In this document: piece by piece, positions 12,559 through 26,000 of the stretch | Numbering within the stretch: the stretch's first letter is position 1 | Layout of the letters: each line of letters starts with the position of its first letter | Source: Tachypleus tridentatus | Lineage: Eukaryota > Arthropoda > Merostomata > Xiphosura > Limulidae | Length of the DNA stretch: 64,000 nt | Direction: 5' to 3' | NCBI RefSeq assembly: GCF_004210375.1 | Contig: NW_027467782.1 | Location: 27,879,276 to 27,943,275 of the forward strand | Made by a program: the position numbers and the translations under genes | Notes under the pieces: model-generated | Told to the model about the DNA's origin: nothing | Database searches by the model: none | What the model saw: the letters and a program-made list of their open reading frames with translations, nothing else

Positions 12559-15500
12559 GGAATGATTAGGGTTGTAAAATTTGTACAAGGATTATAACAT
12601 AGGATAGGAAATCAAAAGATGGAATCTCTAACACAAAAATGTAAAAATGTCTTAACTAAAGATAAATAGCAATGTATAAATAAACTTCTGTTTAATCCAC
12701 ATTGTTAAATCCTCATTCTTCATAATGAACATTATGAAATGATTCAAGCAAACTCAAAATATTCAAATATCCTGTATCATGTTAAAAATTCAATAAATTT
12801 TCTTTTTCCTTCACAATCACTGTATTCAATAACACATTAGGACATATGATTGCATGAACAAAAGAAAGAGAAACACTAAAAAATTTATCAGACAAGGATA
12901 CATTGCTACAGCTGTACCAAACTATCCTTAAAACATCTCAAACTGAATGTTATGAAATAAAATCAGAAATATAATGCCACAATAATAATGTATGTTGAAT
13001 AAAGTTGTGATGTTTACTTCCATAAAAATAATTTTACGTCATTATAAGCAGAAGTATTAAATGAGAGGAACATCTTGATAGTGTATCATAAAAATTGTCT
13101 TCTTATTTTAGTTGTTAAAAACAAACAGTAATAAAGGCTGTAGATTATATTCATCATGTTTTTATGACCTACAAATGAAATGATGTCTGACAAAAGTACT
13201 TGAGGGAGAAGTATATGTATCTAGAGTTGCATAGTAAATGTTACTACAAAGAACTGTGACTATACAGCAATATCTGTAAGTCACACACAGCCTATAATAA
13301 AAACAATCTACAAAACATTTTTTGGAAACTATGTACTAGTCATTCTGTTAACAACTGTATTATTATTTCTTAACTTAAAAAACAACAACCAACATCTCAT
13401 TGAAGTATGCTTGTTTGTTATTGGATAAAACAATATAGTTTCATATAATATAGTACTGGTAAATACAAACAAATTACTTTTAAAACATTAAAAATAAACA
13501 TCAGCTAACAAAACAACACTAAGTATACAATTAACTTTTAATGTATTCTATCCATTCATCCATCCAATATTTTCAGAAACCAAAACAAATAATAAATATA
13601 CTGTGTACATAAACATATAAATATTGCTCTACATACAACTCAAGCAAAAAAATGGTATTATTAAATAGGATAAATTTACCAAAGATTTATAAACTGATTT
13701 TATGGAAATTATTTGGTTTGCACACAAAACGAACTTGAAAACTATCTTCCAAAAACTCAGCAGGTATGGACAGATAGTTACAATGAACTATTCCGTGGAA
13801 AAACAAATGTACCCCACAAACAAAAAAACATACAACGTACAATGCATATAAATATCTTTCTCAGTTACTAAACAAAAAAACATTCCACAATACTTGATTT
13901 CTTCAAACTGAAAAATATCAACATCTAACACAACCAGAAAAATAATTATTTTATACAGTTTCTTTGCAGCAGTTATAAGTTTATTATGATTAATAAAATA
14001 TTTTCCCAACACACACACACACACAAATAGTTCTGACTTGTTTTATTTGAAATCTCCTGATAAATATTATATTTTAAAGTTAGTTTCTCTGATAAATTTT
14101 TATTATTTACACAAAAGCAAAAGCATGACAATATTATCAAATTTTATAACCTTTTAACCAGTGTTAAAGTCCCAATTGAGTTAAATAGTTTTAGCTGTTT
14201 CCAGAAGTGTAAAACTAAACATAAAGAAGCACTTCATAGTTCAAAACATCAAAGCAATATACACATATTTACACTAATTATTCATGTCCACAGTAACATA
14301 CTATTCTGAAAAAAAAATTGCCTATGGTCAAAACAAAGTAATACAAAAGGCTGGGACAAGAAACAACTAAATGTTGAACATTCAAGAGTAAGCAGTTTGA
14401 ATCATGATGTGACCATTGAAGTCCAACCTGACAAAATGGATTGTAAACAACTAAGAGTGTTTGTGAAAACATTTAAGAAACACAGAGGCTGATACCTTAC
14501 AGAAGTTTCCACCCTTCATGATGGTTATTAGCTTACAAATATTTTGAACCCTTAAGACAACTGATGGTCACAGAAAATGTTAACCCTTATCACTAATCTC
14601 TGTTACTGTTGAAGGCCTGTGTAAGGGAACTTGCACTATCATTAACAAATTATTTTATATTAGTTAAAGGGCCACTCTGACATTTTTTCCCAACAAATTA
14701 GAAAAACAAAACATGAAAATTTTTTACTCACTATCTAAACATGGCTATCTTTTGTTAGAATTTTATATTGCTCTGTACCTTTTTCATTTGTCTGAATCTT
14801 TTGAGTGTCTAATATGATTCACAATAGGTATTCCATGAATTAAAAACAACAACATGATATAGTACTATACTTGTACTAACATAAATTAATATGTAAATCA
14901 GGAGTACTAAGTCTTCTGTTTACAATCAGTAACAGGAGTAATGTCACAAAAATTCTTCTTCATTAACATATGTTTACTAGTAGTTCTAGTGCTGTAAACA
15001 TCTACAAGTTTGGGACCTTCAAAATTGGTATTTCATGTAACAAACCATCTACCAGATAGTGGGTTTTATTTAATGTAAAGTACAAAAACTGTTGAAAATT
15101 ATACCCCATAATAACCTGATGATGTATCATTCATTATGAGCCTAAAATGTACAGTACAACATAGCTAATAATTATTTTATCTAATTAGTCAATTACAATT
15201 CAACCAGTAGCATACTTATATGACAAGTAAAAGGCACAATTTTAAATGTTTCATAAAAGTTAATCACAACTAACTTCTTTCAGTGTCAAATTATTAGAGA
15301 AACATGTCAAACATAATTCCCATTTTAAAAATCTTTAAAAGTTCTTTTCCCATTTGTATACTATCCTACCAAACATTTCTTACAATCATGAGATGTGTGA
15401 GATTTATTTCAAAATAAACTGAACACTGGCTTTCAGATACGCAGCACGTAAATATGTTTAATATTGAGTAAAAACCAGCTGCCAGCTCTAAGTGTCTGAT

Positions 15501-15699
15501 GTAAGTAGAGGATGAAAAGTCTGTTTATACAATGACAAACAAATTATACTACTGTGTAATATTACTACAGACATATTTGTTTTGTATATGTTACAAACAA
15601 ATTGAATTATTCTATAGTAGTAACATCATATGCTCTTCTCCATTAGTTTGGTAAACAACTTTGTCAAATTATTTAGCACCACAAAACAGTCACCTCATT
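12559..15699. other. AT-rich region, nothing recognised
   Basis: Open frames are short and have no splice or domain support. A short CA run lies near 14010. No SINE or tandem array is visible. It is probably intergenic or intronic. Confidence 0.5.
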
Positions 15700-15975
15700 G
15701 CAATATCAAGGTACAGCACAGTGACAATCATTTAGCCACTTTTTCATGGTTGTAGTAATGTTTGTTTGTTTTTAGCATCTCCCACTATATTACAGTATAC
15801 CATATTAGCAGGGTAACAATCACATTACCCTTGTTTTTCATTGTCATAGTACTGTGTTTTTCTAGTGTCTGCCATTAGGTTGCAGCAGTTGTGGTACAGT
15901 AACAATCATTTAGCCATTTTTGGATTATTATAACACAATGTATTATTATGTAACAGCATACCAGTCAACTATACC
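15700..15975. repeat. Degenerate tandem repeat, about 86-91 bp, three copies
   Basis: The anchor (G)TAACAATCA(T/C)(T/A)T followed by AGCC(A)TTTTT or CCTTGTTTTT recurs at about 15723, 15814 and 15900. Between the anchors a block with GTAGT/ATAGTA...TTTTTAGCATCT/TTTTCTAGTGTCT and CC(A)(C/T)TA also repeats. Divergence is high, so the array is old. Confidence 0.5.
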
Positions 15976-16871
15976 TAAATTATTGTACATAATACTAACT
16001 GTTCTCTTCTGTATTGTCTGTTTACCATTTCACTTCACCACATACCAGGTTGGCAATTTTACTTTGTATCCACATGAAGATGTTTATTCCAGTAATAACT
16101 GGGACTACACTTGAAAAACTGTATTAAGTACCATTCTAAAAATCTCATAAAAGCCCTTGGTGTTTGTTTTGAAAACACATCTTAACAGATATTGTTTATA
16201 CAGATGACTCTCTTAACACAACTATATCAGTGTGTTGAATCATAAAGAAGACAGTTTAGATCTATCATAGCTGCTACAAGGTTTGTTTATATTCTAATAT
16301 CTGTATGTAATTTTACAATTAGTTATTAAGTTATATTCAGAAAACACAAGGAATTCAGTTGTGTCACATAACAGTTTATCAGATGATTCAAGTTCATTAT
16401 CTACTATCTATATATTACCTTGAGACCAAACAGTTATGAGCTAGCTATTAAATAAAATGGAAAATTAGAAGAGAACTATAACACTGACCCGTGTTTTAAT
16501 GTCTTTTTTTATATTATTTGTGTTATAATCACAATTTAATTATAATATCAAACTTCCCTCAGAATCACACTCTTTCCCTATTCTATAACACAATAAATGG
16601 GCTAAACAAAAGTGATTTAAAACTGAGAAATAAAGCAACACATGGGTCAAATAATTTTAATAATTTAGTGTCATAAACGTTTTTGTCTCTCACAAAATTT
16701 TAAAACTATATAGCCAAATAATCAAAAACTGGTCAATATATTTTGTTAGAAATAAGTAGAAAGTGCACTTCTTGGCCTAATTTCCTTTATGGCAGACATT
16801 AATATGGTAAGCTCTGCTGCTAGAACTATCCATTTTTAACAAAACTGTGGTAATAATAAGAATCTTTATAT

Positions 16872-16877
16872 TTTATT
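16872..16877 (-). terminator. Candidate polyadenylation signal for the EXOC6-like gene
   Basis: The canonical hexamer AATAAA occurs on the minus strand about 185 nt downstream of the TAG stop at 17062-17064. In AT-rich DNA this hexamer is common, so position is the only support. Confidence 0.35.
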
Positions 16878-17061
16878 AATGTTAACTGAAAGCCTGGTAC
16901 AGTCACTTCTCAGAATAATTGATATCAATGTTCTTGACATTGAACAGTCACATTTTACTAATTCATAAAACACACAAAAAACTGAATGGATACTTTCCAT
17001 CAAGCCAGTAATTATAGGAAACCAAAATATGTAACAAAGGGAAGAATTAAGTACAATTATA

Positions 17062-20000
17062 CTAATCACTGTTTGATGTTAACTGTCTGATATGTTTTAG
17101 GGCAGTTTCTACCAACTTCTTCTTGTCTGCTTCTCTCACCCTTAAGGGAGTAAAGAACATTAATTCACACTAAAAGTATGGATAGGTCAAATTAATATTT
17201 TAAAAAATTAGTAAATTATATTATTAAAATTGTACAAATCCTTTTCATTCACAAGACTGAACAAGACCTACCTAAAAAAAATAAGACCCTTTAAAAAAAT
17301 GTTGCATTATTTGAAACTTGTATTTTTAAGCAATAATTTTATTTCTGAAACAACTTGAAAGGTAGTTATACATTTTTCATCAATAAATAAACATTGCAAT
17401 TGGTACAAAAGCATGCATTATAAAATATAAAGTGTAAACACACCATTGTAAAGTAAAAAAAAAAAAAAACAAACTTTTTATCTTTATAACACAAATTTGC
17501 CCTAAACAATGTTCTAGGTAACACTGCATAACAAATCATTTGCTACATTAGAAAACTCAAGTGATTATTTGGTAATTAAATAGTTTTGGTTTCAGACACG
17601 TAATCAGAATTTGTCCATCACCTCCAGATTTTAAGATACTGTAGTATCTCACTACTTTATCAACAATATGTGTAATACCATACAATCAGCTCAGTTCAAT
17701 AGGTTTATACTGTGAAATTAAGTTTACATAGAAAGTTTAATGAACAAAAGGAATAAATTTTTTGATAACTTCAGACAGTAACTGTATTGTATTGGTGTAA
17801 AACTCCATATATATTGTTTATATGTGCTACTTGTTCTTGATAAAATTATAATGACTTGCACCAATTTTGCTTCATTCCCATGTTCACCTTTTCTGCCCAG
17901 GAACATTTGAGGAGTCCCTCAACTGAGCTTAAAATGGGCAGAGTGATACACCTCTCTCTCAACTGCTTTTCACTCACTCACTCAGTTGGTTACTTTTTCT
18001 GGCTCTGTGCACACTCAAAACAAAGTCCATCTTCCTCACATCATACCTGTGATATAATCAAATGAAATCAAAATTTTGTTTTTAAAATATTTTAAACTAG
18101 TTCTCTAAACATAATTCTTTTATACTTTTTAGAAAATTATTTCATGTACTGACTGCTTTCTCTTCAAGTAAAGTCCAAAAACCCCCGAAACAGTTTATGC
18201 TACATTTGTGTTGTTCAGTTTCCAAATCTGGCTTCACACAGTGGCTAAATAAAAGAAGAGCAATTGTGTCATTGACAATTTCAATGATACAGTGTGAGCC
18301 CAAAGATCATCTAACTTACTGTTATTTTTGCATTAATATTTCTGGATATTCAGACAAAACTAAACAATACACTAAATATCCAGAGATTGCATCTGTGATG
18401 AAACCAGTACCTCATGGGGATGATTTTCTCGTGTCACATCCAGCAGCAAAGTGGGAAATAGAAGTTATACTGCAAAAAAGACAATGAATCATCTTTACTT
18501 TCTTCATTTAGTAATTTTACCCCTGTGGCATCTCAGCATAAACTGCCTCATCTGATCACACAAGATGAGCTAAATGATCAGATTTGTGACTTGTTTTATA
18601 CTGAAACAGCATGAGGAACTTTCATTTATGGCAATGGAATTTATCATAAAAGTCTTGCTCCTCACTACAGCATGCAAGATACTTTGTGTTTCTGTACAAA
18701 TGTTGATGCACTTATTGAAGAATCAAGTACTGAATATACTCTCAAGAAAGAAAACATTTTACCAATTCATCTAAAGTTAGTGTGAAAACTGTGCTTTTAC
18801 ATAATGGGAACACTAAGCCATTGGTTCCTGTTGTTAATGCTGTGAACACAGTAGAACATGCAGCTTATTCCTGAAGCAATCAAATATCCACAACTGCTAA
18901 GTCTATAAAGTGAGTGTACCAAACACTGCAGCTTTTTGTCTGTCTGGGATAGCCGATATCATAAAATGCATTTCAAAAAAACGGAATGGCCAGTGAGAGA
19001 ATTACGTTCCAGGAAAACAGAAAGTTGAGTTCCAACTTTCAGTGAATCATCAAGATATGTTTCTTCCCCCACTCCATCTGTCTTATAAGTTTCAAAAAGT
19101 TAGTGAAGTAAAAACTAAAAGGTCGTATTTTTGTTGGGCCACAGATTTGGGAAGTGCTGATGAATGGTGATTTTGAAACATTAATCAGTCAGAAAGAACT
19201 TACTGCGAGGAAATCACTCAAACTGGTTGTTAAAATTTTCTTAGGAATTTACAGAGATGAAAACTATGTTGTGACGATTAATGATATCCCTGAGAACAAG
19301 AGGAAAACTGGGTCCAAGATGTCACTAAAGTTACACTTCTCACACTTTTAATTAAGTTTCTTATCAAATGATCTTGGTGAAGTGAGCAATAATCTTGGTG
19401 AGCACTTCCCTTAAGTTATGTCTATAATAGAACAGTAACATCAAGAAAGACAGTGGAATCCTGTGATGACGGAAGATTACTGTTGATTCTTGTTTTATGA
19501 AACTAACAACATACATTAAAGATGCAACAAGTCAGTCAGGTATTTTGTGAAAAGAAATAAAAAATAATACCATGATGAAAGTTTTAAACATAGCTTAAGT
19601 GTATTTTCAGTTTTTGAACATTCTTAAATGCAATTTTCAATAAATAAATAAAGTCATCAGAGAGTTATTTTCATAATATATAAGAATATTTAGAATAAAC
19701 CTAATATAGCTCATAATCTAGAGGTGATCAGTAATATTCAACAATTTTTAGAATCAGGATCAACAAACTACTCATGAACAGTTGTATTTTTATTGTAGTG
19801 GAGAAACTTTTGTGGACAGTGTAACTTCTAAACGTATATAATTACTGTGCAAAATTACTCAAACACTTATATGATTTACATATTTCTGAAAAATTACTTT
19901 GATTCAATGACTTTAGGATATTTCAACACATAAACAAAAAACATGAATTTTATCTCATAAGTACAACTCAAAGCTGATAGTTAAAACCATTTATAACTTC

Positions 20001-23000
20001 TATTATAAAGAAGCTTACACATAGAACAGCCTTAAATATAAAATTTTCAAAACTACTTACAGATCAACCTATACAAAGTATATACTTCATGATATTCCTA
20101 CAAGTACCTATATTCTTAGTTATGCCAACTAACAAGACATGCTTTAACAGATATGAGGTGTTCTTTCATTATAAAAAGCCCAGACACCTAGTTATCATAA
20201 AAAAACTATCATATTTATATGCAAGAAAGTATTAATTATTGTGCAAATTTGTGGTAAGCACTGTTAAATATATGAATAAACAAACATTCTGAATTTAAAT
20301 GGTTTTCTATTAAATGAAACTAATTATGGCTAAATTAACTTGCACGTTCATGATCATTAACTTCAAAATGTAATATAGAATTTTAGTTATAAACATTATA
20401 CCATAAATTTAAGATTTTATTTCTATCTATCTTAGAAAAATAATATATTAATAATATTTATCTACTTTGTATTCAATGTTTTATTACTCTCACATTACAC
20501 GTGGAGATGAAAATCTGAGAATGTTTATTTAATTTGAAGCATTGGAACCTATCATCTTGTGAATATGTGCAAATTGTATGCATGTATGATTAACTGACTA
20601 CACAACAGACATTCAACTATTATTAAACTCTGGACAATTAAAACTGATTCATTAATAATTATGGTATTAATACAGAGAATTCTCAGGTTATGTTTAATAT
20701 ATTACTATGATAAAAAAAATCTACAGAGAGAAACTTTTTGGTAATAAAATCTACAACTGTTTCCAACTTCTGATCAAAACAAAATACCTATATAGTTCAA
20801 ATAAAAATTAAACAAGAAATGAATATTATGTACATCTAACATATCACCTTACTTATTATGATTAGAAGGTATTGATTCATCTGTCATGGTACCCTCAATG
20901 CAAGCAAAGTTTTTGCTATAATCCCAAACACAAGATTCAGCTAGTTTAGGAGGTTTAGTTTTGTTCTAAACACATATCTTAAGATAACAATGCAAAATAA
21001 TCCTCATAAACAAATATATATCAAACAATTTAACCAATACTAAAAATAAACTAACATTAAAGAAAGAAAAAATAAAACATTACTTTATTCAGAGTCTACA
21101 ACTATTTATCATCTTACCTTCATTCTTTCTAAATTTGTATTTACACCTGTTAAAGGCTAGTTGAGAAACTAAATAAGACTTAACTTTTAATTTAAAAAAT
21201 GAAACTTGACATCTTGCAGGACACGTCTTGGAGTAAGACATCAATAGTATCAGGTATCTTAAGGGCAACATATGACTAGGTAACTAAACATACAACTTTC
21301 ATCAATAGTATCAGGTATCTTAAGGGCAACATATGACTAGGTAACTAAACATACAACTTTCATCAATAGTATCAGGTATCTTAAGGGCAACATATGACTA
21401 GGTAACTAAACATACAACTTTCATCAATAGTATCAGGTATCTTAAGGGCAACATATGACTAGGTAACTAAACATACAACTTTCATCAATAGTATCAGGTT
21501 TCTTAAGGACAACATATGACTAGGTAACTAAACATACAACTTTCATCAATAGTATCAGGTATCTTAAGGGCAACATATGACTAGGTAACTAAACATACAA
21601 CTTTTAAGGTGGCTATATGTTTTCATTTTCCTTTTTTAAAAATCAAAACATGCATAATAATTATTGGAAAGACTAACAATTTATAATAAAGCAGTATAAT
21701 AGTGACATTTAAAATTAACTTTGATTACTTTTATGTTCCACTTACTTTTCAAGCAGAACTACAGCAACTTGTGGGTTTACCCTTCAATACTTACTATTTT
21801 CTTGTCCATAGTCATGAAAGTAGGTTGCCCAGTCCCATGTCATGAAAAGATCTAGAAGTTATAAGAAAATATAACTAGAAAAATTCTACAAGAAAAATTC
21901 CAGTGCACCAAAATAAAGTAAACTGTTATATGTAAATTAACTTACAAAAATTACAAGAAGAAGGAATTGTACACCGTAAGTCAGAAAGTAATAATAAGAA
22001 ATCAGTTTTAGTGAAAGGAGACTGATGGACTCTGTGACTAAACTAAAATAATTGGAAGATGTGATATCGAAAAATATATGTAACTATTTTACATAGTGGA
22101 GTTTCCACAGTTAATACATCTTTAATTATATTTATTTGTTTGTTTTTGAATTTCATGCAATGCTACACGAGGGCTATCTGCATTAGCCATCCCTAATTTA
22201 GAAGTGTAAAACTAGACAGAAGTCAGCTAGCTATCCCTAATTTAACAGTGTAAGACTGGAGGGAAGTCAGCTAGCTATCCCTAATTTAACAGTGTAAGAC
22301 TAGATGGAAGTCAGCTAGCTATCCAATTTAACAGTGTAAGACTAGACGGAAGTCAGCTAGCTATCCATAATTTAACAGTGTAAGACTGGAGGGAAGTCAG
22401 CTAGCTATCCATAATTTAACAGTGTAAGACTGGAGGGAAGTCAGCTAGCTATCCCTAATTTAACAGTGTAAGACTAGACGAATGTCAGCTAGCTATCCAT
22501 AATTTAACAGTGTAAGACTGGAGGGAAGTCAGCTAGCTATCCCTAATTTAACAGTGTAAGACTGGAGGGAATTACGTACTTTACATTCACACTTAGACAC
22601 AACTAGCTATCATCTGATCTTAACATTAGTAACGGAAGGTGTATTTAATGGGCTAAATATAAGCATTGGGTGTAAAACATTATTGTAACAAAGGCTTAGT
22701 TGAAATGCTACTCCACTGAAACCCTTGGTAATTTTTATCTTACTTTTGTCTATACCTCAATGATAATAAATAACTGAAAAAAATATAAATAAAATGCTAT
22801 CTAACTTATCATGGTGCAATAAGTAAGCCTAGGGTATTATTTGTTTTATAATTAAGCTTAAAAATGTACTGTGCAATAACTTACTCTAAGCTCAATAAAG
22901 ACAAAATATCAATTCTAAATCTAAATAATTTCTGAATTAAATTGTTTTGTTCTATCACCAAAGTTAACAAGAATAAAAAACAAACCAATATGTATATTAA

Positions 23001-26000
23001 ACATTCACAACATAAATACCATAGTTGACCTAACAATATCAATTGGTAGTTTTGTTACAAAACAATGATATAAATTGTAGACCATTACTATTAAAACAAA
23101 GAAGCATGACACAAACTGTTTATTATATATATTAACACCAGAGGGACATTTAGAGTGTTCCTTCTACCACACACATTATACTCTTTAACACTGTAAATAC
23201 CTGACAGCCATAAAGCTTCTTATTTCCAAAGAATGCAACATGTAGATCTTCAATGATTTCAGTTTACTAAAATGTTTAGTTAAAATAAAGTTATTTCAAT
23301 TTTTAAGTCCATCTCATGCTACGTTTATCATTTTTATAAAGTACTTAATAACTTTATGTTTGATGAAAAATTCAAAATCTTCCTATTAACAGTAAGCAGC
23401 GCCAATCTTTATACATATACTCAAAAGGTGATATACAAAACTAACTTTTATCTCTGTATTTCTATAGACTGATGGAACTTTTAGGTGAATAGGTCTATTC
23501 AGATACAAATAACTATTTTGAATCTATTCAATGTTACACAGCGTGGCTTTCAAATGCATTTCTAAACTTTTGTAAAAGAAATAGCAATAACTAACATACT
23601 GAGCAAGAGCAAGAATTTAAACTGAACAAAATACACTATTCGTTTCAAGCAGGCTAAACTAGCCTAACAATCTTTTGACTATTTATGTACATGTAAAACA
23701 TGGGAAACTGAATGAGTGTTTAAATCTTTATCAGTACTACATATAACCCAATAAAGGTGACATAAAATATCTTAACTCAATTGACTATTCTTTTTTAGGA
23801 TAATAAAGAGCAATGATTAGTAGGGCACATTACAAGTACAGATGTTGATGTCATTTATGTCAATAATAACAGAAGACATTCCTGTCATGTTTAGATGTAC
23901 ATAAAAAAATGTGTGCATTACATGAAAGATGGCAGTGACAACAGTTAAAAAGATGTTAAAACAGGTTTCACAGAATGGAAAAATACAAAAATAAAAAAGG
24001 AATGGGAATTACAGAAAATGATAATGTAAAGAAATATATAGGAAACAATACTAATATATGGAAAATAGAAAAATGAATAAAAATACAGGTGATATTAGTA
24101 TATAGGAAACAATTCTAATATATGGGAAATAGAAAAATGAATAAAAATATAGGTGATATTAATATATAGGAAACAATACTAATATACGGGAAATAGAAAA
24201 ATGAATAAAAATACAGGTGATATTAATATATAGGAAACAATACTGATACATGGGAAAAAGAAAAATGAATAAAAATATAGGTGATATTAATATATAGGAA
24301 ACAATACTAATATACAGGAAATAGAAAAATGAATTAAAATACAGGTGATATTAATAAAAAAATAAAAATAAATTACAAAGTTGTTTTGAAATTTTTTTAA
24401 GAGATGCACAAAGGTCATTAATTCTAGGACTAAGAATGATGTCATACTGTTATAGATTTTAACAGTGCTATCCAATAAACATCCTTTATTTCTTTCTAAA
24501 AGTGGAAAAGATTCACAAATAACAATGAGCAGTTATGTTGAAACTTGAGAAAATTAAATAACTTTAAACAATATCAAACCTAATGAAGGGCAGTTGCTTG
24601 AAACACTAGTTAAATAATGTAACTGTTTTTGTCCTTTTTGTAACTTTAGGTGTTTATAAAAACAATATTTCTTTTGTGAAGTAAGAGAGGATTCCATATA
24701 CCAGCACAGTGCTTCCTTGTACCTAGAAAAGCATGAGACCTGTACAAGTAAAACTTTATACAACCTTCCCTAACAATGGCTAGTGACCAATAAAAGCCAG
24801 CCTATTAACCTGAGACACACACAAGATCATCCTCTAATACAAAGAAAAGCAATATGCAACAAAATTCACATAATACAAATTTGAAACTCCCTTGAGTTAA
24901 AAAAAGAGAAACAGACCTCCATGATGGTCACTGAATATTAAAACTACTGTATATATATATATCAACCAGTCTCTGCATCAAGAAGACTAATAATTGATTT
25001 TCAGCCATGACCACTAAATAAATAGTTTTTTGAAATTTCCAAGAATATGGAAGCAGATTATTAGTCAAAACACAGGATAAAAAGTAATGAGTAACTAATA
25101 TCTAGTAGTTAATAAAAAAAAAAGTTCTCAATTAACAATCAGACAGAAGTGACCATACAGGTTACTAACTATGACAGTTCATGGGCATCAGAACTATGGG
25201 ATGAACTAGACATATACAAAAACTTGTTCACCATTTACCATTCAGATAACTAGACTAGACTGATGTTTCAGGCAAGACTAAGAAAAGAGGATTCTAAAGT
25301 ATTCTAGAGATGTTTCTCAAGCAAATTAGAATGACCAAATACAAAGTTCACCAAAATAATTATAACAGAAGTAAACAATCTGATTAACAATTACTTTGAA
25401 ATTCTTTTAAAGCCTGTAGAAAGGTCCAGTGATTTAGTCAACAGAAAAAATATAAAAAAGAGAATAAAAGCAAATAACTTCATGAAGAAATCACAATTCC
25501 AAGAATTACTTGACAAAATAAGTCACTCTCACTTACAGCTGTGATAAGACATGTAACTGGATTCCTCGAAGTTCAAGAGAGCGAAGTCAACAAAAATGTA
25601 TCAATTACAAACATGTGTGACATTTATAATCACAAGTACAAATGCCATAAATACATTGACGGATGTCACTGACAATGAATGTGAATCTCGTGTATATATT
25701 TGGTTCCCAGATATATAAAAAAGTGTTCTTGACTGAAGCCAACAGGCAAAAAATTCCAGATTAAAATGCACACAGAAGTATTTAAATGACATGGTCTTAA
25801 GTATTCACATCAGAAACTCAATGATGAGTAGTGTTGATAAACAAAATAACACTGAAATTCATATCTGTTTATCTGATCAGAACAGCAGCATTTTAAAATT
25901 AATGTATATGCAAATTACTGAATTATGTACAAAAATTAAACATCTTTACAATCCATGCATGTGAATGAAATTAACATTATAGTATATAATTTAATGTTTA

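Noticed and set aside
12012..12597. Long open frames of 171-192 codons on both strands
   Set aside because: They run through the 500-N gap and consist almost entirely of undetermined residues.
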